A stretch of DNA of 64,000 nt from an uncultured Burkholderiales bacterium (GTDB lineage Bacteria; Pseudomonadota; Gammaproteobacteria; Burkholderiales; Eutrophovitaceae), in contig CATOSA010000025.1 in NCBI GenBank assembly GCA_951812315.1, positions 82,259 through 146,258 of the forward strand. The letters run 5' to 3'. The notes under the pieces were generated by a model. It was not told the DNA's origin. It did no database searches and was given only the letters and a program-made list of their open reading frames with translations. Within the stretch, counting starts at the first letter, position 1; every line of letters begins with the position of its first letter. Of the stretch, positions 9,656 through 19,111 are shown piece after piece. A program made the translations under genes and the position numbers.

Positions 9656-11140
9656 CTAGATTGATTCGACGAACTTGACCATGGCTGCCCGATCGTCAGC
9701 GGGCATTGTTCGAAACGCCTCGCGTGCGGGTTCGGCTTCGCCACCGTGCCATAGGATCGCCTCGGCAATGTTGCGCGCCCGTCCATCGTGGAGCAGGTCA
9801 CTGTGGCCATTCACATCGGGGAGTAATCCGATTCCCCACAATGGCGGTGTGCGCCACTCTTGACCGGACGCCTCGAAATCCGGCCGCCCGTCAGCGAGAC
9901 CTTCACCCATGTCGTGTAACAGAAGGTCGGTGTATGGGCGGATCAATATACCTGTGGCCGACGCGACTTCCGGTGGAATTTCGTCTTTGGTGCCAACCTG
10001 TATTACCGGAATGTGGCAGCTGCTGCACTGCGCTTTCTCAAAAAGCTGTTCGCCATGTTTGACTACCGGATCGAGGGCGTTCCTGCGGGCCGGCACTGAA
10101 AGCGTGCGCAGATACAGCGCGATGTTGGTCAGACGGCTTGGATTAACCTCCGGCCGGAACGTAAAGCCTTCACACCCGCCCTGTCCACCGCAGCTTGCCG
10201 CGGATGGTGTGTCCAGGCACTTCAGCTGGGCAGCCGGACAGTTCTCCGATTGAAATAGGTAACTCGTGGCTCCGATGTCACCCATAAAAGCTGCGGCAAC
10301 TTGCTGGCGTACAGTAGGCTGATTGGCCTTCCAGCCGAAACGACCCATCATTCTGCGTTCGTTCTCGACGTCCCAAACGTAGTTGGGTCTGCCGCTGATT
10401 CCTTGCGCAGGCTGTTGCCGTGCGAAGCCCAGAATTGTTTCTTCAGTAATGCCTTCGAGCAGACCGAGACCGACCAGTTGAGGCGCTACTCTCAACGAGC
10501 GCATCGTTGCCGCATCGATATCGCCAAACTGTAGATCGCGGAATTCGATTTCGGGCTCGCGAAGCTTGACGATTTCGCCATCGGCAAATTTCATTTCGCG
10601 TTCGCGATAATTGACTACAGCTCGACCTTCCGGTGGAACGCGGCCCTCGATGCCGCGGTTTTGCAACTGGTCACCATAGGCTGGATGGGGCAGTGGTTCG
10701 CCATGTTCGCCCAATCCCTCCAGACTAAGGCGAACGAGCGGGCCTCGAACAGCTTCACCACCATCCGGGACGGCAGCCGAGCGCCCGTTTTCTACGTGGC
10801 AATGCACGCACCGGTCTTCGTTGAATGTCGGGCCCAATCCCCACACACCGGACGGGTCGGGCGCAAGCACCCACATCTCGTTGAACTGTTCCTTGCCGGC
10901 GGCAAAGCGTTTGCCCTGTTTCTTCGTGAGCATTGGCACCGGGACGCTGTATGCGTTCGGACCTGCTACGACGTCACTTGTCCAGTGGCCAGCCGTTAGC
11001 GCGTCCGGATGCAGGGTATCGGCATTTCCGGCGAGCATGCCGGCTGCGCTCAACAGCAATGCCAGGCGTGCTACTGATCGCCGCGGGCTTGCCCATCGCA
11101 GCCGCGGCCCGGAGCGTCGCATCAGTGATCGTCGTCCCAT
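9656..11140 (-). CDS. Di-heme oxidoreductase / putative thiol oxidoreductase (DUF1111-like)
   Basis: Two CxxCH motifs (EDRCVHCHVENGRSA; QCSSCHIPVIQVG), DMGEGLADGRPDFEASGQEWRTPPLWGIGL, LLHDGRARNIAEAILWHGGEA. Confidence 0.88.
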   Translation of the reverse strand: MGRRSLMRRSGPRLRWASPRRSVARLALLLSAAGMLAGNADTLHPDALTAGHWTSDVVAGPNAYSVPVPMLTKKQGKRFAAGKEQFNEMWVLAPDPSGVWGLGPTFNEDRCVHCHVENGRSAAVPDGGEAVRGPLVRLSLEGLGEHGEPLPHPAYGDQLQNRGIEGRVPPEGRAVVNYREREMKFADGEIVKLREPEIEFRDLQFGDIDAATMRSLRVAPQLVGLGLLEGITEETILGFARQQPAQGISGRPNYVWDVENERRMMGRFGWKANQPTVRQQVAAAFMGDIGATSYLFQSENCPAAQLKCLDTPSAASCGGQGGCEGFTFRPEVNPSRLTNIALYLRTLSVPARRNALDPVVKHGEQLFEKAQCSSCHIPVIQVGTKDEIPPEVASATGILIRPYTDLLLHDMGEGLADGRPDFEASGQEWRTPPLWGIGLLPDVNGHSDLLHDGRARNIAEAILWHGGEAEPAREAFRTMPADDRAAMVKFVESI

Positions 11141-11409
11141 GGGCTGTGTTTGACTTCGGGCGGTACCCAGATTGTCTCGTAGACCTTTTGAAAGTCTTTT
11201 TCCATGGCCAATTCGTCACTTTCGGAGATCTTCGAGTATTTTTCCTGGGTCGGACTCGTAAATCTCTTCGTGTTCAGACTGGGGGCAGATATGACCTTTC
11301 GTAACTCACCTTTGCATCTCTGGCATGCACTCGGGCTGGGGTCACTGATACGGTGTCGCGTCCGGTAGATTACCTTGCACGGATCGCAGGCGTACTCATA
11401 AGTCGGCAC
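11122..11409 (-). CDS. FmdB-type zinc-ribbon protein
   Basis: MPTYEYACDPCKVIYRTRHRISDPSPSACQRCKGELRKVISAPSL; CxxC...CxxC ribbon. Confidence 0.85.
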   Translation of the reverse strand: MPTYEYACDPCKVIYRTRHRISDPSPSACQRCKGELRKVISAPSLNTKRFTSPTQEKYSKISESDELAMEKDFQKVYETIWVPPEVKHSPWDDDH

Positions 11410-11464
11410 TTCGTTTACTCCACTAATGTCTTCCGTAATGTTCCTGCAAGCAGCTAGTCGACGT

Positions 11465-11504
11465 CAATGAAAAAGGGCCGACTCCGTCGCCGGAATCGGC
11501 CCCA
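11465..11504 (-). terminator. Rho-independent terminator of amidohydrolase gene
   Basis: Minus strand GGGGCCGATTCCGGcgacGGAGTCGGCCCTTTTTC. Confidence 0.85.
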
Positions 11505-11527
11505 GTCACGCGATCAATCCTTGCCGA

Positions 11528-12853
11528 TTACGCGGTTGCCGTTGCCGTCAGATTGGCTTTCGCTGACATTGCGGCTGACTTGTCGATACCCCAGATGCGC
11601 GCGGCGTTTTCACCAAACACCTTGCGGCGAATTTCCGGCGTGATCTTCGGATATCCATGACCTTCGATCAGTTCATCTGGAATCTGGAACTTGCGGAAGG
11701 CCTCGATTTGCCACTGCGGGTTGCCCCATAGAAGTGAATCGGTACCCCACAGCACATAATCCGGACCGATGTCGCGCAGCAGCGTACCCATTACATGCGC
11801 GCACTCGAGCGGGCGGCTGGTAACTGTCGCCGCGAACGTCGAACCGACTTCGCAGTACAGATTCTTGCGCTGTGGCTTGAATCCCTTCAACGCTGCCAGT
11901 TCATTGTGATACGGCCACGCAGAGTGGTAGGCGATGAAGTTCAGATCCAGGAAATCGTCCGCAGTCGCGTCGAAGTCTTCGGCGTGGGCATAACGGGCGT
12001 AGAACTGACCGAACGGAATGCCTTTGTGGCAGCCAATGTTCTTGACGCCAAGCTTGCGGCACTCTTCCCAGATCGGGTAGGTGAGTTTTTCGTCGTCGAA
12101 CCACCAACCCTTCTGCGGTGTCGCGTCGAACGTGTACAACTTCAGCCCGGAGACCTTGTAATCATCGACGTACATGCGCAAACGATCCAGCGTTTCTTCC
12201 ACGCCCTGATTTGGAGTCAGGCCACCGGCCAGCATTATTGTGCTCTCCGGCCAGTTGTCGCGCACGCCAACCTGATACTCAATCGGGATCATATCCTGAC
12301 CGCCGTAATGCTCACGGAAGCCGAACGGGTTGAATATGCCAACTGTCGTATCGCTTTCCTTGAGAATCATCTTGCCGTAATTCGCGACGTTCATGTCACG
12401 AGTACCGTTCTCCATGCCGAACGCTTTGCCAAGGCCGTCCAACAGGTCAACGAACCACATGCCGCGCTCACTCGTGTTGACCCCGAGTTGATAATGACCC
12501 GGACGGGTACACACGTGTGTGTGAACGTCCACGACGAAGTCACTACTGGCCCGCGCAAGCTGTATTGCTTCGTTCTTGGCGTCGATGTCCGCGGCTTCTG
12601 CAGCGCCCACTTCGAAGAACTTCATGCCGGTCACTTCGTTCGCGGCGAGCATCGCTGCCGAGAAACCCAGCGAGGACTTCACGAAGTTGCGGCGTGACAT
12701 TCCAGCCGCTTTCGCTTTCTCGTCCATCTTCTTGGAAATTTTCGGCCCCATGTTGCCGGTCATGAAAAGTGATGTACCAATTTCATCGGCCTTCAACGGG
12801 TCAGTCGGTATATCGTCCAGCCCTTTGAAATGATTCAGGATATTGAACTCCAT
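11528..12853 (-). CDS. Metal-dependent amidohydrolase with internal twin-arginine-like motif
   Basis: SRRNFVKSSLGFSAAMLAANEVTG, FVVDVHTHVCTRPGHYQ, CEVGSTFA, VLWGTDSLLWGNPQWQIEAFRKF. Confidence 0.82.
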   Translation of the reverse strand: MEFNILNHFKGLDDIPTDPLKADEIGTSLFMTGNMGPKISKKMDEKAKAAGMSRRNFVKSSLGFSAAMLAANEVTGMKFFEVGAAEAADIDAKNEAIQLARASSDFVVDVHTHVCTRPGHYQLGVNTSERGMWFVDLLDGLGKAFGMENGTRDMNVANYGKMILKESDTTVGIFNPFGFREHYGGQDMIPIEYQVGVRDNWPESTIMLAGGLTPNQGVEETLDRLRMYVDDYKVSGLKLYTFDATPQKGWWFDDEKLTYPIWEECRKLGVKNIGCHKGIPFGQFYARYAHAEDFDATADDFLDLNFIAYHSAWPYHNELAALKGFKPQRKNLYCEVGSTFAATVTSRPLECAHVMGTLLRDIGPDYVLWGTDSLLWGNPQWQIEAFRKFQIPDELIEGHGYPKITPEIRRKVFGENAARIWGIDKSAAMSAKANLTATATA

Positions 12854-13308
12854 CTGGCGCTCTCCTCCTCAGTTGCTTATTAGTCTTGCAAACTCACCAG
12901 AGCGTATTGGACGCCAGTGATTTGCAGTTTGTATTGCAATGCTCCTGTTGCAGCTGTGTCGAATTTGCTGCGGTGTTCACAATGGCTTCATGTTACTCGA
13001 TCACGCTACCCCGCGCGCGTTGCGATGTCAATCAATGTGCGCCTGTATCGCAACTACAAACGAAAAAAACAGGTTGTTTAGCCGATAAAGTGCGGGGTTT
13101 GGCACTCTCAATAGTTGGCTGCCAGACTTGCGCGGCAACGCACCCGATTTCGAATGCTGCGTTGCACGATAGCCGCGATGGTTGCAAATGTAATCGTTGA
13201 ACATTGTTTCGACGCACCAGCAATTGCGCATTTATGTTGGCGCGCCGGGTCAAATGGCAGATTGACGCTGTTGTGTTTAGGGCCCTTGGGCGATCGTTTG
13301 TTGTCGCT

Positions 13309-14316
13309 TCAGATGCAGATCACGACTTTTCCGAAATGCTTCCCTGAAGCGAGGTGCTCATAAGCTTCGGCCGTTTCATCGAAAGGGAAAACACGATCAA
13401 TCACCGGCTCAATCGCGCTCGATGAAATAGCCGCGTTCATGCGTTCCAGCATCGCCAGGCTGCCGACATAAATCCCTTGAACTGTCAGACCTTTTGCCAT
13501 GATGGGGCGTGGATCGACGCGGTCCTCGATTCCGGTCAGGCGGCCAATCAGGCTGACTTGGCCACCAGTGCGGCACGCAGCCAGGGAACGTTCGAAAGTG
13601 CCGCCACCACCGACTTCGATAACACGATCAACGCCAGTTCCAGCGGTGAGTTCGAGTACCGAATCTTGCCAGTCCGGCTGCGTCCGGTAATTCACCAGTC
13701 CGGCTACGCCCATATTCTTTACTCGATCGAGTTTCTCGTCACTGGACGATGTCGCGATGACTTTCGCGCCAGCTAATTGTGCGAATTGCAGTGCGAACAG
13801 GGATACACCGCCGCTGCCGAGTACGAGCACGGTTTCACCGGGGCGCAGCGGTATTTTCTCGAACAAGGCATGCCACGCAGTCAACGCAGCGCAAGGCAGT
13901 GTGGAGCCTTGTTCAAACGAAAGGTGCGCGGGCATCCGAGCAAGGCCGTGTTCTTTAAACACGCAGTACTCGGCAAGTACGCCATCAATTCCACCGCCAA
14001 GTGCTGTTGCCATATGTGCAGGCAGAAAACTGCCGTCAACCCATCCATGGAAAAAGCTTGAGACGACGCGGTCTCCGCTCTGCCATCGGGTGACGCCTTC
14101 GCCCGTTTCAATGACTTCTCCGGCGCCATCCGAAAGGGGAATCAATGGCGCCGAGTCCGTTGCACCTGTATACATGCCTTGAGCAACGATAAGGTCGCGA
14201 AAATTCAGCGAGGCCGCGCGCATGCGCACAAGCACTTCACCACGCCCTGCTTGCGGTTTCTCCACCTCCCTGATGTTTACCGCTTTCTGGTCGGGAACGA
14301 CGGCTGCTGCTTTCAT
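13309..14316 (-). CDS. Zinc-type alcohol dehydrogenase-like / quinone oxidoreductase (MDR superfamily)
   Basis: MKAAAVVPDQKAVNIREVEKPQAGRGEVLVRMRAASLNFRDLIVAQGMY...ETVLVLGSGGVSLFALQFAQLAGAKVIATSSSDEKL. Confidence 0.9.
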   Translation of the reverse strand: MKAAAVVPDQKAVNIREVEKPQAGRGEVLVRMRAASLNFRDLIVAQGMYTGATDSAPLIPLSDGAGEVIETGEGVTRWQSGDRVVSSFFHGWVDGSFLPAHMATALGGGIDGVLAEYCVFKEHGLARMPAHLSFEQGSTLPCAALTAWHALFEKIPLRPGETVLVLGSGGVSLFALQFAQLAGAKVIATSSSDEKLDRVKNMGVAGLVNYRTQPDWQDSVLELTAGTGVDRVIEVGGGGTFERSLAACRTGGQVSLIGRLTGIEDRVDPRPIMAKGLTVQGIYVGSLAMLERMNAAISSSAIEPVIDRVFPFDETAEAYEHLASGKHFGKVVICI

Positions 14317-14358
14317 GAGGTGTATTCCTTATAGTTCTCGTTTGTTTGAAGCGCCGAC

Positions 14359-14754
14359 CTATTGAAGATCGAGCGCATGCTTTTTTAGATCATCAAGCGA
14401 AACGACGTTCAATGCCGCTTCATGCGTCGCGGCCAATACTACGCCAGGTGCTGCGCCCTGTTCGAAAGCCTCAAGCCAGCGCGCGGCGCACAAACACCAT
14501 TGATCGCCGGGCTTCAATCCGGAAAATCCGAGTTCGGGGTCCGGCGTGGACAGATCATTGCCTTGTTGGGCAGAGAATTGCAGAAATGCTCTTGTCATAC
14601 GCGCGCAAACGACATGTTAACCGATGTCGCGCGGATCCGAACTACAGCAACCGTCGCGCAAGAATCCGGTCAGCGGATCGTCGCTGCACGATTGCAAAGG
14701 TCCACCCAGAACATTGCGCGCGCTTCCCGGGTGTGGCTGCGGATCGTAAGGCAT
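14359..14754 (-). pseudogene. DUF2237 family protein interrupted by one in-frame TAA
   Basis: ATG at 14754: MPYDPQPHPGSARNVLGGPLQSCSDDPLTGFLRDGCCSSDPRDIG*HVVCARMTRAFLQFSAQQGNDLSTPDPELGFSGLKPGDQWCLCAARW...; TAA at 14619-14617. Confidence 0.85.
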
Positions 14755-15081
14755 TGTGGGCGCCTCCTTTTGTCATACGATTTGAATAATTGTATCGCCG
14801 CAGTTTGCTTACCATTCGCGGCAGTTGGGGTCGCGGCGGAACGACATAATGCGCGCCCGACCGTGCCTTATATATGCCTTTCGAGTCAATAACCTGCTGA
14901 CATCCCCTTCTTTTACAGACAACTACGGGAATGTGCCGCCATGGCGCAGGGCCCGGCGCTTGCCGACTATAGCTGGCGCAAGGGTTGCAGTGGAACAGAG
15001 ACAAAGGTCTCTGCGGTGCAGAGCCTGAACGCGCGAGGACCAAAAGTCGTCGGCTACACCCGGTAATCCGAGGGGAAAATA

Positions 15082-16569
15082 ATGTCTTTAACGGAAGCAA
15101 TTCTCATCTGGCCTGAAAGGCCGGCAGTGTCGTTTCTTGCACTGTTTGTTATTGCCGTGCCTTTTCTGTATGTGGCTCGCAAGCCTGTCCACGTCATGAT
15201 TCACCGGGTGGCACGGGCCATTGTGAATCCACTGCGGCTAATCTCGCACTGGTTGTCCGAGTCGGCAACGAAGATGCGCGCCCGCAACCGTGAGGTCCTT
15301 TTCGCCCACGGTACCAAGGAAGTGCGTCTCACCATTGAACGCGAGTTTGAACGGGTAACCACCCTGGTTCAGCGCGATCTCGAGGGCTATCCGGTTCTGC
15401 AGCGAAAGCTCATGGACGAAATCACCAAGATTGAAGAAGACTACAAACAGAGTGGCGAAGTGCCACCGCCGCCACCGGAATGGGTGAAGGCAGTAGAAGG
15501 ATTTGCCAAAGTCAAGAACAATGGAGACGGTGTCGTCGAGCGCATACTTGCCGATATCCGCGACTCGATCGAAGGTGTGTACAAAAAGATTGTTGCTGAG
15601 TATCGGGGCGCGTATCAGGAGCGTCACCACATTCTGAAACGCTTCCTGCCGTTCTGGCGTTCGGCGAATCAGACGCTGCTAAGAGTTGAGCGCAACATTA
15701 CCGGATTGAACGAAAGCGCCGAGATAATCGACAACAATGTCAACAAGCTCGAAGGTATTTTCGCCACACGTAATGATTCCGAACGCGCACTGACGACATC
15801 GGCGTCGACGCAATTCTTCGTTTCCGGGTTGGTCATGCTGATCGCGTTCGGCGGTGCTTACGTCAACTTCAAGCTGATCGCATTGCCGATGTCCGCTATG
15901 GTCGGCGGTGGAGACTACATTACTGCCAACCTTCAGGCATCTGAAGTTGCAGCGCTGGTAATTATTCTGTTCGAGGCGCTGATGGGTTTGTTCCTGATGG
16001 AAACGCTTCGCTTCACCAGTCTGTTCCCGCTCGCGAATCTCACCGAAAAGATGCGCCGAAATCTCATGTGGGTGTCGCTGGCTATTCTCACCGTACTTGC
16101 CGGCGTCGAAGTTGCACTGGCGGTAATGCGGGATGTCATTATTGCGGCCGACGTTGCGCTGAAACAGGCTCTCGGTGACGGGGGTGAGGCTGCAGGCGCG
16201 GGTGCCGCGCATGCTTCAGGATGGGTCCTGCGCATTCCCGCATTCGGACAAATGATTCTTGGTTTCACGCTTCCGTTTGCACTCGCATTTGTCGCAATTC
16301 CGCTCGAATATTTCATCAATGCCGGACGCATTGTCCTCGGTGCATTGCTCGTGCAGTTGTTGCGCGGGACCGGATTCGCACTACGACTTGCTGCCAGCCT
16401 GGTGCGCGAGGCGGGAAAACTGCTGATCGGGTTCTATGACATCGTAATCTTTCTGCCGTTGGCCATTGAGCGATGGGTCGGACAAAAAGGCAAAAGCGGC
16501 GGTGGCGCGCTCGACAGTACGATCGGTTCGGGCGTTGCCGCTTTCGGCAAGCAGGCAGTGGGGAGATGA
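15082..16569 (+). CDS. Uncharacterised large membrane protein with cytoplasmic/coiled-coil domain
   Basis: 495-aa ORF with multiple hydrophobic helices and charged central region (ILADIRDSIEGVYKKIVAEYRGAYQERHHILKRF). Confidence 0.8.
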   Translation: MSLTEAILIWPERPAVSFLALFVIAVPFLYVARKPVHVMIHRVARAIVNPLRLISHWLSESATKMRARNREVLFAHGTKEVRLTIEREFERVTTLVQRDLEGYPVLQRKLMDEITKIEEDYKQSGEVPPPPPEWVKAVEGFAKVKNNGDGVVERILADIRDSIEGVYKKIVAEYRGAYQERHHILKRFLPFWRSANQTLLRVERNITGLNESAEIIDNNVNKLEGIFATRNDSERALTTSASTQFFVSGLVMLIAFGGAYVNFKLIALPMSAMVGGGDYITANLQASEVAALVIILFEALMGLFLMETLRFTSLFPLANLTEKMRRNLMWVSLAILTVLAGVEVALAVMRDVIIAADVALKQALGDGGEAAGAGAAHASGWVLRIPAFGQMILGFTLPFALAFVAIPLEYFINAGRIVLGALLVQLLRGTGFALRLAASLVREAGKLLIGFYDIVIFLPLAIERWVGQKGKSGGGALDSTIGSGVAAFGKQAVGR

Positions 16570-16570
16570 T

Positions 16571-17228
16571 ATGAGACATTTGAACATTGCCTTGACGGTA
16601 GCTTCTTTCGGCATGCGGTCCCAAGGGCAACTATCATCATGCAGTCTACATGCTGATTGATACCTCTGGCACCTATACCAAGCAAATTGGTATAGCCCAG
16701 GCGGTGGTTAACTATCTACTTGGCGCAGTGCAACCCGGTGATGTGCTCGCGGTGGCACGTGTTAAAAGCCGCAGTTTCACGGAGCAGGACATTGTCGCCA
16801 AGGTGACTTTGAGCAAGGATCCGCTCCAGGCGAACTCGCAAAAGCGCGTTTTTAGCGAGAAGATCAGTGAATTTGCAAAGTCCACCAAAAAAGGAAAAGG
16901 CAGCAAATACACTGACATAAGCGGCGGTGTAATTCAGGCTGCGGAGTTTCTGAAAGAAACCGGAGCCGGGCGCAAGACCATAATCATTTATTCGGACATG
17001 CAAGAAGAGCTTGATTACAAGACCAAACGTGATTTCCCAATTGAACTCGACGGGATTCGCATCATTGCGGTCAATGTAGCCAAGCTTTCCACTGACAACA
17101 TCGATCCGCGGCGCTATATCGGACGTCTGGAATGGTGGCAGCAGCGCGCGCTCGACGCAGGCGCTTCGGATTGGAAAGTGGTCAACGATATGGAGCACCT
17201 CGACCGGATCTTCGCGAAACGGGGCTAA
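16571..17228 (+). pseudogene. VWA-like lipoprotein with frameshift between signal peptide and lipobox
   Basis: MRHLNIALTV (frame 1) then LLSACGPKGNYHHAVYMLIDTSGTYTKQIG...TIIIYSDMQEELDY...IIAVNVAKLSTDN (frame 2); lipobox LSAC lost from the annotated ORF. Confidence 0.7.
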
Positions 17229-17411
17229 GCGCTCGCACGCTCTGGATTACGCGCTCCTGGCCGGTTTGTCCGCCCGCGATATCAGTTGAGACCGGCGAAC
17301 TTTTGTAGCCACTGTATTTTCAAGAATCTGATCGCGCCTGTGGCGGCGTCCAGGGTACCCGAATCGCGTTAGTATGCTGGCAGTGTGATGGCGGACCTAC
17401 GGTGGTCAGGT

Positions 17412-18584
17412 TCACGGCATGCCGCGCGCCAGTCGCAACCGCTCCAGGCCTTTTGCAAGACGTTCTTCGCTTGCGGCAAAACACCATCGCACGAATCCCT
17501 CACCTTCGGGACCGAATGCGATTCCAGGTGCAAGCCCGAGTCCGGTCGAGTTGACCAGATTCTTGCAAAACTCGAGGCTGTCTTGCGCACCCGGAATTCT
17601 GAAAAACGCGTACATAGCACCCGATGGCAGGCTGGTCTCCACTTCCGGCAACTGCGCCAGCTGTTCCATGAGAAAGTCGCGGGCACGTTTAAGGCGGGCG
17701 TTGAATTGCAGAACCGCATCCTCGCCCTCGAGGATTGCAGTGACGCCGGCGCTCTGAATGAAACCCGGTGCACATGACGTGTTGTACTCGATCAGGGTTG
17801 CTACTCCGGGGGCCAATTCCCTCGGCAGGACAATCCAGCCTAGTCGCCAGCCAGTCATCTGCCACGCTTTGGAAAAGGTGTTGGTACTTACCAGGCGATC
17901 GTCAGGTTCAGCAATGCCAAGGAACGACGGCGCCAGACCCGCATCATTGCCGAAATAGAGGCGTTCATAGGCGTCGTCGGCAAGTATCCAGATGCCGTGT
18001 CTGCGACAGTGCTCGAGGATCGCGCGCTGAGACTCGACGTCAATGGTCCATCCGGTTGGATTGTTCGGTGAGTTGATGTAGACCGCGCGGGTGTCGGGCG
18101 TCAACTCGGTCAGCAGTCGTTCCATGTCAAGATTCCAGCCGTCAGTGGAAAAGGTCAATGGAAAAGTCACTGACTCTGCACCGAGAATTTTGGGAATCTC
18201 GACCAGGTTAGGCCATAACGGTGTCACGATCACCACCCGGTCTCCGGGTCCGACCAGAGCTTGAGTCGTGATCATGAGGGCCGACATGCCCGAATTTGTA
18301 ACAGCGATGTTGTCCGGGCTGGTTTGGCCGTGAAGTGCGGAGACATAGTCGGCAATTGCCTCGCGCAGCGGTGTTATACCCAGATTTTGCGTGTAGAAGG
18401 TATCACCGGCATTGAGTGCGTCGACTGCGGCGGCGCGAATGAATTCCGGCGTGACCTGATCCGGCTCCCCGAACCAGAACGCGACGACATCCTTCCTGCC
18501 CATTCCTGCGTTGGCGACTTCCCGGATCGTGGACGAGTTCAGTTGCTGAACTGCTTCGCGAGCGCTGAGAGAACGACTGGGCAT
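17412..18584 (-). CDS. PLP-dependent class I/II aminotransferase
   Basis: VAFWFGEPDQVTPEFIR...VYINSPNNPTGWTI...LADDAYERLYFG...STNTFSKAWQMTGWRLGWIVLP. Confidence 0.93.
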   Translation of the reverse strand: MPSRSLSAREAVQQLNSSTIREVANAGMGRKDVVAFWFGEPDQVTPEFIRAAAVDALNAGDTFYTQNLGITPLREAIADYVSALHGQTSPDNIAVTNSGMSALMITTQALVGPGDRVVIVTPLWPNLVEIPKILGAESVTFPLTFSTDGWNLDMERLLTELTPDTRAVYINSPNNPTGWTIDVESQRAILEHCRRHGIWILADDAYERLYFGNDAGLAPSFLGIAEPDDRLVSTNTFSKAWQMTGWRLGWIVLPRELAPGVATLIEYNTSCAPGFIQSAGVTAILEGEDAVLQFNARLKRARDFLMEQLAQLPEVETSLPSGAMYAFFRIPGAQDSLEFCKNLVNSTGLGLAPGIAFGPEGEGFVRWCFAASEERLAKGLERLRLARGMP

Positions 18585-18666
18585 CGGTACATCTTTGCAA
18601 AGGACGGCATTGTCTCACGCGCATGTGAGCACCCCAAAATGCGCATCCGGTTTACCTGTTTTCGAG

Positions 18667-18699
18667 CAAAAAAAAGCCGGCTACGTTGTGTAGCCGACC
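18667..18699 (-). terminator. Rho-independent terminator of the 71-aa ORF
   Basis: Minus strand GGTCGGCTACacaacGTAGCCGGCTTTTTTTT. Confidence 0.8.
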
Positions 18700-18750
18700 A
18701 AAAGGGGTGGGGAATGCCCAGCTAGGGATGACATTCCCCACCATCGGGAT

Positions 18751-18966
18751 TTATTCCAGATACAACACTGGCTCTTGCTCCAATCCAATTCTTCGCTGAA
18801 CAATCTTGTCCATACGGGTAGCGCTATGCAGCAGGGCTTTGAGTAGGCAACTTGATTGCTCTGGCGGCGCATCCGGTGCCGCTTCCCGCGTCTCTTGCAG
18901 TCGTGCTTGCTGTTGCTTGAGTGCCTCATTCAGTGCAGATTCCAGTGTTTCGCGCTGCATATCCAT
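18751..18966 (-). CDS. Small hypothetical protein (71 aa)
   Basis: MDMQRETLESALNEALKQQQARLQETREAAPDAPPEQSSCLLKALLHSATRMDKIVQRRIGLEQEPVLYLE; followed by terminator. Confidence 0.6.
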   Translation of the reverse strand: MDMQRETLESALNEALKQQQARLQETREAAPDAPPEQSSCLLKALLHSATRMDKIVQRRIGLEQEPVLYLE

Positions 18967-19111
18967 CTCCCCGGATTTGTCTTATTGATTTCAGGTGATG
19001 TGTGCAGTGTCCTAGGGACCGGCCACGTAGTAAACGGTTTCGAAGATGGTTGATACCTGCTATCCCTTTGGTATCAAATGTCAGTACTTTTATGACTAAT
19101 TGAGAAAACAA

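Noticed and set aside
11795-12697. Plus-strand 300-aa ORF
   Set aside because: Antisense shadow of the amidohydrolase; no recognisable domain.
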